64,000 bases of DNA, from the NCBI RefSeq assembly GCF_001655685.1, contig NZ_LYVF01000158.1:62001-126000 (forward strand). Reading direction: 5' to 3'. Shown piece by piece: positions 35,412 to 44,144 of this stretch. The position numbers were made by a program, and so were the translations under genes. The DNA is from Desulfotomaculum copahuensis (GTDB taxonomy: Bacteria; Bacillota; Desulfotomaculia; Desulfotomaculales; Desulfovirgulaceae). The notes under the pieces are model-generated. The model did no database searches and was not told where the DNA came from. It saw nothing but the letters and a program-made list of their open reading frames with translations. Numbering within the stretch: the stretch's first letter is position 1; every line of letters starts with the position of its first letter.

Positions 35412-37379
35412 TTACCTTCTTTGGGCGGCCACAACCTCCCTCACTTTTTCCACCGCCGCCATATCCTCCAGGCCGGTGATATCCCCTTTGATCTCACCGG
35501 TGACCACTATTTCCTTGAGCAAACGGCGCATGATCTTCCCGCTGGGTGTTTTGGGCATCACATCGGTGAAGTAAATCCGGGCCGGAATGGCGATTTTGCT
35601 GATGTTGTCAACGACCTTTTGCTTAATTGCCTCCTCCATGGCCGGATCACCCGTATAGCCCTGGCGCAGGGTGACAAAGGCCACCGGAACCAGGCCCTTG
35701 ATCTCGTCGGGCACGCCGATCACCGCCGCCTCGGCCACTCCGGGACATTCAATGATGGCGCTTTCCATTTCCATGGTGCTCAACCGGTGGCCTGCCACAT
35801 TGAACACATCGTCAATCCGGCCGGTTACCCAGAAGTGTCCGTCCTTGTCCTTGATCGCGGCGTCATTGGCATAATAGGCGCCCGGCACCTGACTGAAATA
35901 TTCCCTGACATAGCGCTCCGGCTCCTTCCACAATGTACGCACCATCATCGGAATCGGCCGCCTGATAATCAGGTTGCCCGGTGTTTCGGGCGGCACCGGA
36001 TTGTTGTCTTCGTCCACGATATCCATCTGCGCGCCCAGGAACTGGATGCCGCAGGAACCGGGCTTCATGGGGGTAATCCAGGCCGCCCCGGCCAGGGGGC
36101 AGCCGGAGGTTTCGGTTTGTCCCCACGTATTATTGATGTAAATGCGCCGCTTGCCCAAATTGTTGTACGCCCAATGCCAGGCCTCGGGATTGAACGGTTC
36201 ACCAACCAGGGAAAGAACGTCCAGGCAGGAGAGATCGTAAGGTTTCATCAGTTCTTCCCCGAAACGCATGAGCATACGGATGGCGGTGGGCGCAGTAAAC
36301 AATTTATTCACCCGGTATTTGTCAATCATCTGGTAAAAACGATCCGGTTTGGGCCAGTCCAGCGCCCCTTCATAAAAAATGGTCGTCACGCCGTTGGCCA
36401 GTGCGCCGGCAATACCCCAGATATGCATGGTCAGCCAGCCGATGTCGGCGGTACACCAGAACATGTCGTTGGAGTGATGATCCATGTGGAACTTGCCGTA
36501 GACATAGTTGTTCACCACAAAGGCCACACTGGAATGCACAATGCCCTTGGGCTTGCCCGTTGTCCCGCTGGTGTAGAATACCAGACCGGGCTCATTGGCT
36601 TCCATGGGCTCCGGCGGGCAGTCCAGCGGGACACCGGCCATCAGCTCGTGCCACCAGTGATCGCGGCCCGCCTGCATGCTTACTTCACTGCCGGTGCGCT
36701 TGACCACCACCACACCCTTGATGCTTGACAGATCCCCGACCGCCTCATCCACCTTGGATTTCAGCGGCATTTCCCGTCCCCGGCGGTACCCGCCGTCGGC
36801 GGTGATGATCAATTGCGGCTCGTAGTTTACCAGACGGTCGTGCAGCGCCCGCTCGGAAAAGCCGGAAAACACCGTATTAAACAGGACGCCCAGACGGTAG
36901 CAGGCCAGTACGGCAATAACCGTTTCCGCCAGATTGGGCAGGAAAATGGCCACCCGGTCCCCTTTGGCCAAACCGAAGCTCTTAATCACATTGGCAAAAC
37001 GGCAGACTTCCGTATGCAGCATACGGTAGGTGAAAAACTTGGTCTGATAGTCCTCACCCTCCCAAATCAGGGCCATTCGATTATCCGCACCCTGGTCCAG
37101 GTGGCGGTCGATCAGGTTGTAGCACGGATTGGTCACACCGCCGACAAAGAATCTGAAGCCGGGCATCCGGTCTTCCATCGTTTTTTCCCAGGGCTGCATC
37201 CAGTATAACTCACCGGCAACATCCGCCCAAAAAGCGGCCGGATCTTCCCATGACCTGCGCAATAAAGCGTTAAAAGCATCCACGCTGCCCATTACAGACT
37301 GTTTGACTTTATCCGGCGGCGGAAAATACAGCTTGCTTTCCTTGATCATTTTCAGCTCTTCCGGTCTTACTTCCGGCAT
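35412..37379 (-). CDS. acetyl-CoA synthetase family protein (AMP-forming)
   Basis: 655 residues from ATG 37379. Classical Acs organisation: P-loop YTSGTTGKPKG, NNTWGQTETSG adenylate motif, TWGQTE, and the acetylatable catalytic lysine in KTPSGKIMRR. It makes acetyl-CoA (or propionyl-CoA) from the acid, ATP and CoA. The ribosome binding site (GGGGGGA) is rather far from the ATG. It lies upstream of the medium-chain synthetase gene but is separated from it by hairpin and promoter sequences. Confidence 0.88.
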   Translation of the reverse strand: MPEVRPEELKMIKESKLYFPPPDKVKQSVMGSVDAFNALLRRSWEDPAAFWADVAGELYWMQPWEKTMEDRMPGFRFFVGGVTNPCYNLIDRHLDQGADNRMALIWEGEDYQTKFFTYRMLHTEVCRFANVIKSFGLAKGDRVAIFLPNLAETVIAVLACYRLGVLFNTVFSGFSERALHDRLVNYEPQLIITADGGYRRGREMPLKSKVDEAVGDLSSIKGVVVVKRTGSEVSMQAGRDHWWHELMAGVPLDCPPEPMEANEPGLVFYTSGTTGKPKGIVHSSVAFVVNNYVYGKFHMDHHSNDMFWCTADIGWLTMHIWGIAGALANGVTTIFYEGALDWPKPDRFYQMIDKYRVNKLFTAPTAIRMLMRFGEELMKPYDLSCLDVLSLVGEPFNPEAWHWAYNNLGKRRIYINNTWGQTETSGCPLAGAAWITPMKPGSCGIQFLGAQMDIVDEDNNPVPPETPGNLIIRRPIPMMVRTLWKEPERYVREYFSQVPGAYYANDAAIKDKDGHFWVTGRIDDVFNVAGHRLSTMEMESAIIECPGVAEAAVIGVPDEIKGLVPVAFVTLRQGYTGDPAMEEAIKQKVVDNISKIAIPARIYFTDVMPKTPSGKIMRRLLKEIVVTGEIKGDITGLEDMAAVEKVREVVAAQRR

Positions 37380-37551
37380 ATGTTTACATCCCCCCACCTG
37401 ACGAGTTTTTTCAAATACCGGCCTTCCAGCCTAAAAAAATCGCGTTTGCCGGTCCGGCCGGTTCCCCGGCCGGACCGGCGCCCGGCACATCATCCCCCCC
37501 TCCCCCGACCGCATGCTCTTAAACCCGAAAGAACCGGCACATCATGTCTTC

Positions 37552-37833
37552 TTAAACCGGTGTCCGCGCCTGTCCACCTTCCCACCACCGGCTGATCGGA
37601 TCACGCAGGCGCAAAACCTGTCTTTCCCCCCGGATCAGCCGGCCGGCCCGGGCCAGTTCATCGGCAAGCTGGTTGACCAGTTCCTCGGTCAACCCCAGGT
37701 GTTCGGACATCTCCGCACAGTTGTAGTCACCGCGCCCCAGCAACCAGAGCATGGCCTCCTTGGCCGCCGCGCGCTGCCGGCGGCTGAGCATGCCGTTTGG
37801 CAAAATGACATTTTCCCGGTACTTTCTCTTCAT
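37552..37833 (-). CDS. small winged-helix-like protein
   Basis: 93 residues from ATG 37833 (GAAGGGAG site); a longer frame to 37980 is open without a good start. After a basic beginning (MKRKYRENVILP) the middle (residues ~18-70, with YNCAEMSEHLGLTEELVNQLADEL) looks like a winged helix-turn-helix. It might be a small regulator of the neighbouring acyl-CoA genes, but no family was recognised. Confidence 0.55.
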   Translation of the reverse strand: MKRKYRENVILPNGMLSRRQRAAAKEAMLWLLGRGDYNCAEMSEHLGLTEELVNQLADELARAGRLIRGERQVLRLRDPISRWWEGGQARTPV

Positions 37834-38031
37834 CAGCCGCTCCCTTCTTCGTAGAAAAGTTTTCCGCCGGCCCGCGACGGGACGGTTTCCCGTTTCCGCC
37901 GCGGGGCTCTCCACAGGCGTGAATTCCCGGGGAACTCCCGAATTGCCGGTTTGAACAATCAGTGTCCCCGGCAGGTCCAATCTTTTTGTTGCCCTTTGTA
38001 TTGCATGTCCTAACGGGATTTTTCTCTTTTT

Positions 38032-39177
38032 TTAACAACCAAGCGCCCGGGCAATCACCAGACGTTGCACTTCCGACGTGCCTTCGCCGATTTCAAGCAG
38101 CTTGGCGTCCCGCAGGTAGCGTTCGACTGGAAACTCCCTGATGTAACCGTACCCGCCGTGAATCTGAATGGCCTCCAACGCGGCCCGGGTGGCTATCTCC
38201 GAACCGTACAGCTTGGCCATGGACGCCTCCTTGCTGTACGGACGGCCCTGATCCTTAAGCCAGGCGGCCTTCAGGTACATGTTGCGGGCCAGTTCAATCC
38301 GGGTGGCCATATCGGCCAATTTGAACTGAATGGCCTGGAATTTGGAAATGCTCTGTCCGAACTGCACCCTTTGTTGCGCATAAGCCAGGGAGGCTTCCAG
38401 ACAGGCCTGGGCGATACCCACCCCCATGGCGCCGATGGCCACGCGCCCGCCGTCCAGCACACTTAAAAACTGCTTGAAGCCCTGGTTTTGCTTGCCGACC
38501 AGGTTTTCCGCCGGCACGCGCACATTGTCAAAAAACAGTTCCGTGGTGTTGGAACCATGCATACCCAGTTTTTCATAACCGGCGCGGACGGTAAATCCGG
38601 GCGCATCGGTGGGAACGATGAGCGCGCTGATGCCCCGCTTGCCCCGGGAGCGGTCGGTCAGTGCGGTGATAGTCACGAAACGGGCAAAACTGGCGTTGGT
38701 AATAAAGCACTTGGAGCCGTTGATCACCCATTGGCCGTCTTCCAGTACGGCGGTGGTCTGTGTACCGCCGGCGTCCGAACCGGCGTTGGGCTCCGTCAGG
38801 CCGAAGGAACCCAGGCATTCGCCCCGGCACAGGGGGGTAAGGTATTTTTGCTTTTGTTCCTCCGTGCCAAACAGGTAGATCGGCATGCAACCCAGGGAGA
38901 TGTGCGCCTCATAGGTCAAACCGGTCGAACCGCAGGCACGTGTAATTTCTTCCAGCGCCAGGCAGTAGCTGACATTATCCGCGCCGGCGCCGCCGTACTG
39001 TTCCGGAAAGGGCAGCCCCATCAAATCAAGTTGCGCCAGCTTTTTTACGATGTCCATGGGAAACTGGCCCGTCCGGTCGGTTTCAGCCGCCCGGGGGGCA
39101 ATTTCGTTGTCGGCAAAATCCCGGACCACATCACGAATCATTTGCTGGTCCGGAGTGAGGTCAAAGTTCACCCGCAT
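38032..39177 (-). CDS. acyl-CoA dehydrogenase
   Basis: 381 residues. Family blocks: GSFGLTEPNAGSDAGG, the FAD/substrate region, and the C-terminal catalytic Glu in [10 protein letters not shown]. It is clearly different from Bcd (31.8 kb) and from the enzyme at 53.3 kb, so the window encodes three. Its substrate is unknown. A dyad UAS (39442-39461) lies 265 bases upstream and the sigma-54 activator gene lies before that, so activation by it is likely. No clear -24/-12 promoter was found in between. Confidence 0.9.
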   Translation of the reverse strand: MRVNFDLTPDQQMIRDVVRDFADNEIAPRAAETDRTGQFPMDIVKKLAQLDLMGLPFPEQYGGAGADNVSYCLALEEITRACGSTGLTYEAHISLGCMPIYLFGTEEQKQKYLTPLCRGECLGSFGLTEPNAGSDAGGTQTTAVLEDGQWVINGSKCFITNASFARFVTITALTDRSRGKRGISALIVPTDAPGFTVRAGYEKLGMHGSNTTELFFDNVRVPAENLVGKQNQGFKQFLSVLDGGRVAIGAMGVGIAQACLEASLAYAQQRVQFGQSISKFQAIQFKLADMATRIELARNMYLKAAWLKDQGRPYSKEASMAKLYGSEIATRAALEAIQIHGGYGYIREFPVERYLRDAKLLEIGEGTSEVQRLVIARALGC

Positions 39178-39528
39178 TCCTCCCCGCTATGTTTTGTTCC
39201 AAATATTCTGTTAACAAGTTACCCACCGTTCGTCCTTCCCGGCACAATCCGCCGGTATCATCCTGCTGCCTCCCTTCCTGGCGTGCTCACGGCGGTGACG
39301 CAATCCGCCGTGATTTCTTACTGCAGATCCGCCGCAACAACACCGGATTTATCTACGAACGGCATAAAATAGCGGGTGAACAGGCAAAAACAACACTTCA
39401 ACTGTCTTGGGAGCAAAAAACGGCGCCGGCCGGCAGGAGCAGTGTAAACCATTGCTTACACAAACCGGACAATTCAACCGGCCCGCCGGTTTCCGGGCAA
39501 GTGTTTATGATCATTGACAAATTTAAAA
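39178..39528 (-). other. control region between the sigma-54 activator and the acyl-CoA dehydrogenase
   Basis: It holds the dyad UAS 2 (39442-39461). The plus-strand frame 39189-39548 has no ribosome binding site and covers the UAS; I do not call it a gene. No exact sigma-54 promoter is visible. Confidence 0.6.
39442..39461 (-). promoter_or_regulatory. dyad upstream activating sequence 2
   Basis: GTGTAAACCATTGCTTACAC: GTGTAA and TTACAC are exact complements around an 8-base spacer. It matches UAS 1 (35238-35257) at almost every position. Confidence 0.7.
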
Positions 39529-40989
39529 TTATATTAAATGGTGTTTAACCAGCTTCTTGTACAAACCGGGGCGCGAAACACCGAGCGCCCGGGCGGTACG
39601 CGCCTTGTTGCCCTTGTTTTGCATCAAAGCCTGCATGATGACCATTTTTTCCGTCTTCTCCATCATTTCACCCAAAGTCATGCCCTGGTTGCCCGGCCCG
39701 GCCGGGTTGCCGTCCGTGACGGCCGCCCCGGACAGCAGGTGCTCCTGCCCGGACAGTGAAGACAGGTGGGCGGGCAAATGATGGAGCTTGATCACACCGC
39801 CCTCAAGTACATTGAACGCCCGCTCAATGGTGTTCTCCAGTTCGCGGACGTTGCCCGGCCAGGCATAGCGCTGGAAAACAGCGAGCACCGGGGGGGCGGC
39901 GCCGGTGACGTTAAAATTAAAGGTGCGGTTGAATTTCCGGATAAACCGGTCAACCAGGGCCGGAATATCCTCTTTCCGCTCCCGTAAAGGAGGAATGGTC
40001 AGGTTGACCACATTCAGGCGGTAATACAGATCTTCACGAAACTTTTTGTATTTAACCATTTGCTCCAGGTTTACATTGGTGGCGGCCACCACCCGCACAT
40101 CGGCTACCTTGATCTCCCGGCTGCCCAGTTTCTGGATTTCCCGGTCCTGGATAAAACGCAGCAGCTTGGCCTGCAGGGCGAAGGAGAGGTCAGCGATTTC
40201 ATCCAGGAAAACCGTCCCCCCGTGTGCCTGTTCCAGTTTACCCACTTGGCCGCCTTTGCGCCCGCCGGTAAATGCGCCTTCTTCATAGCCGAAAAACTCG
40301 GATTCGAGCAATGAGTCCGGAATGGCGGCGCAGTTGATTTTGACAAAAGGACCGGACCGGCGCAGGCTGGCGGTATGCAGGGCATGAGCGAAAAGTTCCT
40401 TGCCGGTGCCGCTTTCGCCGGTAATCAGCACGTTGGAGTTGCGCGGGGCCACTTTGAGCAGTGTTTCTTTCAGGTCCAGCATTTGCGGGCTGGAGCCGTC
40501 GATTTGATCCACTGTAAAAAGCGTTGCCGTGCATTTTTTGCTGCGCGGAACATTTTTTTCCGCCTGGAGGGCCGGCTGCCCGGCACTTAAAAAGGTCATC
40601 CGCACCAGGGCGCCGCAGATTTTCCGCCCCCGTTTCACGGGCAGATAATCAACCAGCACATCGCGCCCGCCCAGGGTGTCCATTTTACCGTACTCCGCAT
40701 GTCCGGAAAGCAATACCCGGTTCATGTACTGCAACGCGCCCCGGCGGCAAACCTCACCCAGCACCCGTCCCACGAGCTGTTCCGGTGTACGGTGCAAAGC
40801 CCCGGTCACCGCCCCGGCAACCTGCCGGATCACCCCGCCGGTGTCAACAACCAGAATGCCTTCACGGCCATTGTCAAAAATGGACTGCAGCAGTTCATCC
40901 GCCGAATAGCGGACCGGATCAGGCACAAAGCACCACCCGCCGGCAAAAATGTTTTTGACTTCTGTGAATATTTTAACAACTGCCGGCAT
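39529..40989 (-). CDS. sigma-54-dependent transcriptional activator with PAS domain
   Basis: 486 residues: a PAS-like sensor (~28-130), an AAA+ sigma-54 interaction domain (~165-390) with Walker A GESGTGKE at 191-198 and Walker B TVFLDEI at 259-265, and a Fis-type helix-turn-helix at the end (ARTARALGVSRPGLYKKL). The sigma-54 contact loop reads GAFTGG (238-243) where GAFTGA is standard. It probably senses a small molecule through PAS rather than by phosphorylation. ATG 40989 has no good ribosome binding site; GTG 40926, behind GGGTGG, gives a better start at residue 22. Confidence 0.92.
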   Translation of the reverse strand: MPAVVKIFTEVKNIFAGGWCFVPDPVRYSADELLQSIFDNGREGILVVDTGGVIRQVAGAVTGALHRTPEQLVGRVLGEVCRRGALQYMNRVLLSGHAEYGKMDTLGGRDVLVDYLPVKRGRKICGALVRMTFLSAGQPALQAEKNVPRSKKCTATLFTVDQIDGSSPQMLDLKETLLKVAPRNSNVLITGESGTGKELFAHALHTASLRRSGPFVKINCAAIPDSLLESEFFGYEEGAFTGGRKGGQVGKLEQAHGGTVFLDEIADLSFALQAKLLRFIQDREIQKLGSREIKVADVRVVAATNVNLEQMVKYKKFREDLYYRLNVVNLTIPPLRERKEDIPALVDRFIRKFNRTFNFNVTGAAPPVLAVFQRYAWPGNVRELENTIERAFNVLEGGVIKLHHLPAHLSSLSGQEHLLSGAAVTDGNPAGPGNQGMTLGEMMEKTEKMVIMQALMQNKGNKARTARALGVSRPGLYKKLVKHHLI

Positions 40990-41007
40990 AATTGTACAGG
41001 ACTAAAT

Positions 41008-41051
41008 TTCACTGCAAAAACCACCCGCCAACGGGTGGTTTTTGCAGTGAA
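41008..41051 (-). terminator. 20-bp perfect hairpin after glgA
   Basis: Arms 41008-41027 and 41032-41051 are exact complements around a 4-base loop. The stem carries a run of five T on the minus strand after the GC-rich top, as in an intrinsic terminator. It lies between the glgA stop and the sigma-54 activator gene. Confidence 0.75.
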
Positions 41052-41090
41052 CCGCTTATTCAACGGGCCTTCTGGAACGGGGTGTTCCAA

Positions 41091-42584
41091 TCACGCTGTT
41101 TTGGCCAGCGCCAGATGCCTGCTCAATGCCTCCTGATAGAGCTGCAGATACTCCACTCCCGAACGCGCCCAGGAGAAATCCAGCTCCATGGCGCTTTTAA
41201 CCAGCTTGAGCCATTGATCCGGATGTTCCCGGTAAAGTTTGATCGCCCGCCCGACGGCATCCCACAGGGCCGCCCCGTCATATTCGGAAAAAACAAAACC
41301 GTTGCCCGATCCGGTGGCCGGGTTATAGTCATGCACCGTATCGGCCAGTCCGCCGGTGGCCCGGACGACCGGGATGGTACCGTAGCGCATGGCGATCAGC
41401 TGCCCCAGGCCGCAGGGCTCGAATTTGGACGGCATCAGGAACATGTCCGCCCCGGCATAGATGCGCTGGGCCAGAATGGCGTTAAATCCGATATAGACGC
41501 CCATTTTTTCCGGATAGCGCTCGCGCAGGCTGCGGAACAGATCTTCATAATACCGGTCGCCGCTGCCCAGAACCACGAACTGCACATCCTGGGCAAGCAG
41601 TTGATCGCTGATACCGGCAATCAGGTCCAATCCCTTTTGATCCACCAACCGGGAAATCAGGCCGAGCACGGGCACATCCCGTACCGGCAGGTGCATTTCC
41701 TTCTGCAGGGCATATTTGTTTTCTTTCTTGTTTTCTACGCTGTCCCGGTCAAAATTCCGGTGAATGCGGTGATCTGTTTTAGGGTTGAATTCGTGATAGT
41801 TAATCCCGTTGACAATACCGTAGAGGTCGTGGCTGCGCTTGCGCAAAAGGCCGTCCAACCGCTCGCCCAGTTCCGGACGCTGAATTTCAGCAGCGTAAGT
41901 TTTGCTCACCGTGTTGATCACGTCGGCATAAAGAATACCCATCTTCATATAGCTGACTGTACCGTAAAATTCCAATTGATCCGGGGTGAAATATTCATCC
42001 CCCACCCCGAGCAGGTCAAGCGTTTCCCGGGGGAAGTTGCCCTGGTACTGCAGGTTGTGGATGGTAAACACAGTGGCCATCCGGCTGTAAAAAGGATCCC
42101 GGGCGTAGCGCACCCGTAAAAAGAACGGGATCGGGCCGGTCTGCCAGTCGTTGCAATGAATCAAATCAGGCTGCCAGTTCAGCCGTGGCAGCATCTCCAG
42201 CACCGCCCGGCAGAAAAAAGTAAACCGCTCCGCCTCGTCGGCAAACATATACATCCGGTCGCGGTAAAAATAATGGTGATTATCCACCAGGTATACCGGT
42301 ATCATCCGGTGCTCGCCCTCGAACTGGGCTTCCAGGCTGGATTCCCGGATGATGGCCGTTTCCGCCCGGTTGTTGAACAACACCGGGAAGTCGGTGCGGT
42401 AGGCTGCCCCTTCAATACCCTTGTAATGCGGCAGGGCCACCCGTACATCATTGCCCAGATTGTCGTTGCCCACAGTGGCCAGCGCTTTGGGCAGCGAACC
42501 GGCCACATCGGCCAGCCCGCCTGTTTTGGCAAAAGGAACCACTTCCGAAGAGACCAGCAATATTTTCAGCGGCCGGTCAAACAT
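41091..42584 (-). CDS. glgA: glycogen (starch) synthase
   Basis: 497 residues. GT5 enzyme: the ADP-glucose-binding KTGGLADV is at residues 20-27 and the C-terminal EPCGLGQLIAMRYG and the TGGLADTV loop are present. It elongates alpha-1,4-glucan. The ATG is within the last codons of galT (8-base overlap), behind GGGAGGTGA, so the two are translationally coupled. No glgC or glgB is in the window. Confidence 0.93.
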   Translation of the reverse strand: MFDRPLKILLVSSEVVPFAKTGGLADVAGSLPKALATVGNDNLGNDVRVALPHYKGIEGAAYRTDFPVLFNNRAETAIIRESSLEAQFEGEHRMIPVYLVDNHHYFYRDRMYMFADEAERFTFFCRAVLEMLPRLNWQPDLIHCNDWQTGPIPFFLRVRYARDPFYSRMATVFTIHNLQYQGNFPRETLDLLGVGDEYFTPDQLEFYGTVSYMKMGILYADVINTVSKTYAAEIQRPELGERLDGLLRKRSHDLYGIVNGINYHEFNPKTDHRIHRNFDRDSVENKKENKYALQKEMHLPVRDVPVLGLISRLVDQKGLDLIAGISDQLLAQDVQFVVLGSGDRYYEDLFRSLRERYPEKMGVYIGFNAILAQRIYAGADMFLMPSKFEPCGLGQLIAMRYGTIPVVRATGGLADTVHDYNPATGSGNGFVFSEYDGAALWDAVGRAIKLYREHPDQWLKLVKSAMELDFSWARSGVEYLQLYQEALSRHLALAKTA

Positions 42585-43629
42585 AATGCGTCACCTCCCG
42601 TTCCGTTTGCTGATAGACAGGCGGGGGACAGAAGGTTTCCTGGTCCCGCAGCACCTGTGCGGCCAATTCCGGCGGCGTCGGATTGATATAATAACCGGTA
42701 CCCAGTTCAAAACCGGCCATCACGGTCAGCCGGGGCAGAATCTCCAGATGCCAGTGATAGTGAATGGTATCCGCTACATTTACCGGCGCGGTATGCAGCA
42801 CCATGTTGTAGGGCGGCCGGCCGATACTGTCGTGAATGGCACGCAATGTGGCACGCAGAACCAGGGCCAGGTCCGGCACCTGATCGGCACGGATGCCGCC
42901 GAAGTCATGCTGGTGTTCGCGGGGAACAATCCACACCTCAAATGGGAAGCGGGAGGCGTAAGGCGCAATGCAGACGAATTTTCCCGACTCCTGAACGATC
43001 CGCTCCTGTTCACCCAATTCCTGTTCCAGCAGGTCACAAATCAGACACCGGCCGGTGTTTTGCGCGTAGCGTTTCATGCCCGCCAGTTCTTCGCTTATAT
43101 CCGGCGGAATCATGGGCAGGGCGACAATCTGGGAGTGGGGGTGCTCCAGCGAAGCCCCGGCGGTTTGCGCAAAATTCTTGAAGATCTGGATGTATTTAAA
43201 ACGGGCATCCTTGCGCAGATCCAGGGAACGCTGCTGCCAGGCCCAGATTACTTCTTCCACCTGGCGTTCGTCCAAAAACTCCAGGCCGGTATCATGCCCG
43301 GTGGTTTCCACCACCACCTCGTGCGCCCCCAGGCCGTCCATGACTTCAAAAACACCGCGGCGGCGCACACCGGGCTGTGCTTCGATGCGTACGGCGGGAA
43401 ACTTGTTCGGCACCACCCGCACCCACCACCCCGGCGTATCCGGACGGGAACCGGTTTCCCGGAAGGCGGTTACCTCCGGCGGCGTGTCTTTTTCATGTCC
43501 CGGGCACATGGGACAGCGGCCGCCTTTCTTTTCGTCGCTGACAACCTTGAAATCACACGGCCGCTTTCCCCGTTCGGTAGCAATGACCACCCAGCGATCA
43601 ACCAGCGGATCCTTTCTCCATTCCGGCAA
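42577..43629 (-). CDS. galT: galactose-1-phosphate uridylyltransferase (or related HIT-fold hexose-1-P transferase)
   Basis: 350 residues from TTG 43629. The active-site motif HPHSQIVALP contains the nucleophilic second histidine; CPMCPGHE and the CLICDLL element look like zinc-binding cysteines. It lies upstream of and overlaps glgA. In Clostridia such GalT-like proteins often accompany glgA, so it might supply the sugar nucleotide for glycogen rather than act in galactose use; this is inference. Confidence 0.85.
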   Translation of the reverse strand: MPEWRKDPLVDRWVVIATERGKRPCDFKVVSDEKKGGRCPMCPGHEKDTPPEVTAFRETGSRPDTPGWWVRVVPNKFPAVRIEAQPGVRRRGVFEVMDGLGAHEVVVETTGHDTGLEFLDERQVEEVIWAWQQRSLDLRKDARFKYIQIFKNFAQTAGASLEHPHSQIVALPMIPPDISEELAGMKRYAQNTGRCLICDLLEQELGEQERIVQESGKFVCIAPYASRFPFEVWIVPREHQHDFGGIRADQVPDLALVLRATLRAIHDSIGRPPYNMVLHTAPVNVADTIHYHWHLEILPRLTVMAGFELGTGYYINPTPPELAAQVLRDQETFCPPPVYQQTEREVTHYV

Positions 43630-43684
43630 CTTTTTTCCCCCTTTCCGGCGGCCCCTGCTCTAAAAAGGCCGTCTCCGGGATTAG

Positions 43685-43978
43685 TCAATGCAAAACGGCA
43701 TCAACCATCTTTTCCATGGAATCCTGTTTATCACGTCGGTCGTCAATGGTTATGGAGGTCACCACACGCTGTACGCCGTCGTTAAATGGCACCTGGTGCA
43801 TCTTTTTAACCACGTTCAATACCTGCTCCAGCTCACCTTCAATGATCGTTGACATCGGTGTCAGCTGGTGCTTTATCCCGGGCTCATCCTTCACCACCCG
43901 GTAGCAATTGCTGATATAACTGCTGACGCTGGGACCCGGTGTCCCCATGGGTACAATATTAATTTCCGCCACCGGCAA
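43685..43978 (-). CDS. MTH1187-family thiamine-binding-type protein
   Basis: 97 residues from TTG 43978 (GGGGGTGA site, beginning MPVAEINIVPMGT). The sequence fits the DUF77/MTH1187 ferredoxin-like fold: PMSTIIEGEL and the C-terminal VVTSITIDDRRD. Family members bind thiamine or related pyrimidines, but the role is not known. It precedes galT-glgA in the same direction after about 55 bases. Confidence 0.82.
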   Translation of the reverse strand: MPVAEINIVPMGTPGPSVSSYISNCYRVVKDEPGIKHQLTPMSTIIEGELEQVLNVVKKMHQVPFNDGVQRVVTSITIDDRRDKQDSMEKMVDAVLH

Positions 43979-44144
43979 TTTTTTCACCCCCTCGCCGGAA
44001 CATTCCCGGATATCGTTCAATGTAAAGTTACCGCAAAGCGGCCCCTTTTATGCAGTTTGAGACAAATTTTTCGACAACGGCAGGAAAGTGACGTCTCAAA
44101 TCGAAATATTATCCAAATTAGCTTATTAACAAGGAGTTTTGGTT

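Noticed and set aside
35223-36728. 501-codon open frame antisense to the acetyl-CoA synthetase and across the sigma-54 control region
   Set aside because: The opposite strand has full acyl-CoA ligase motifs; this frame also runs through the UAS dyad.
39178-39441. A -24/-12 promoter for the acyl-CoA dehydrogenase at 38.0-39.2 kb
   Set aside because: I looked for GG-N10-GC elements on the minus strand and found none with an acceptable TTGC box, so only the UAS is reported.
39189-39548. 119-codon plus-strand frame upstream of the acyl-CoA dehydrogenase
   Set aside because: No ribosome binding site, no domain, and it covers the UAS; better read as a control region.
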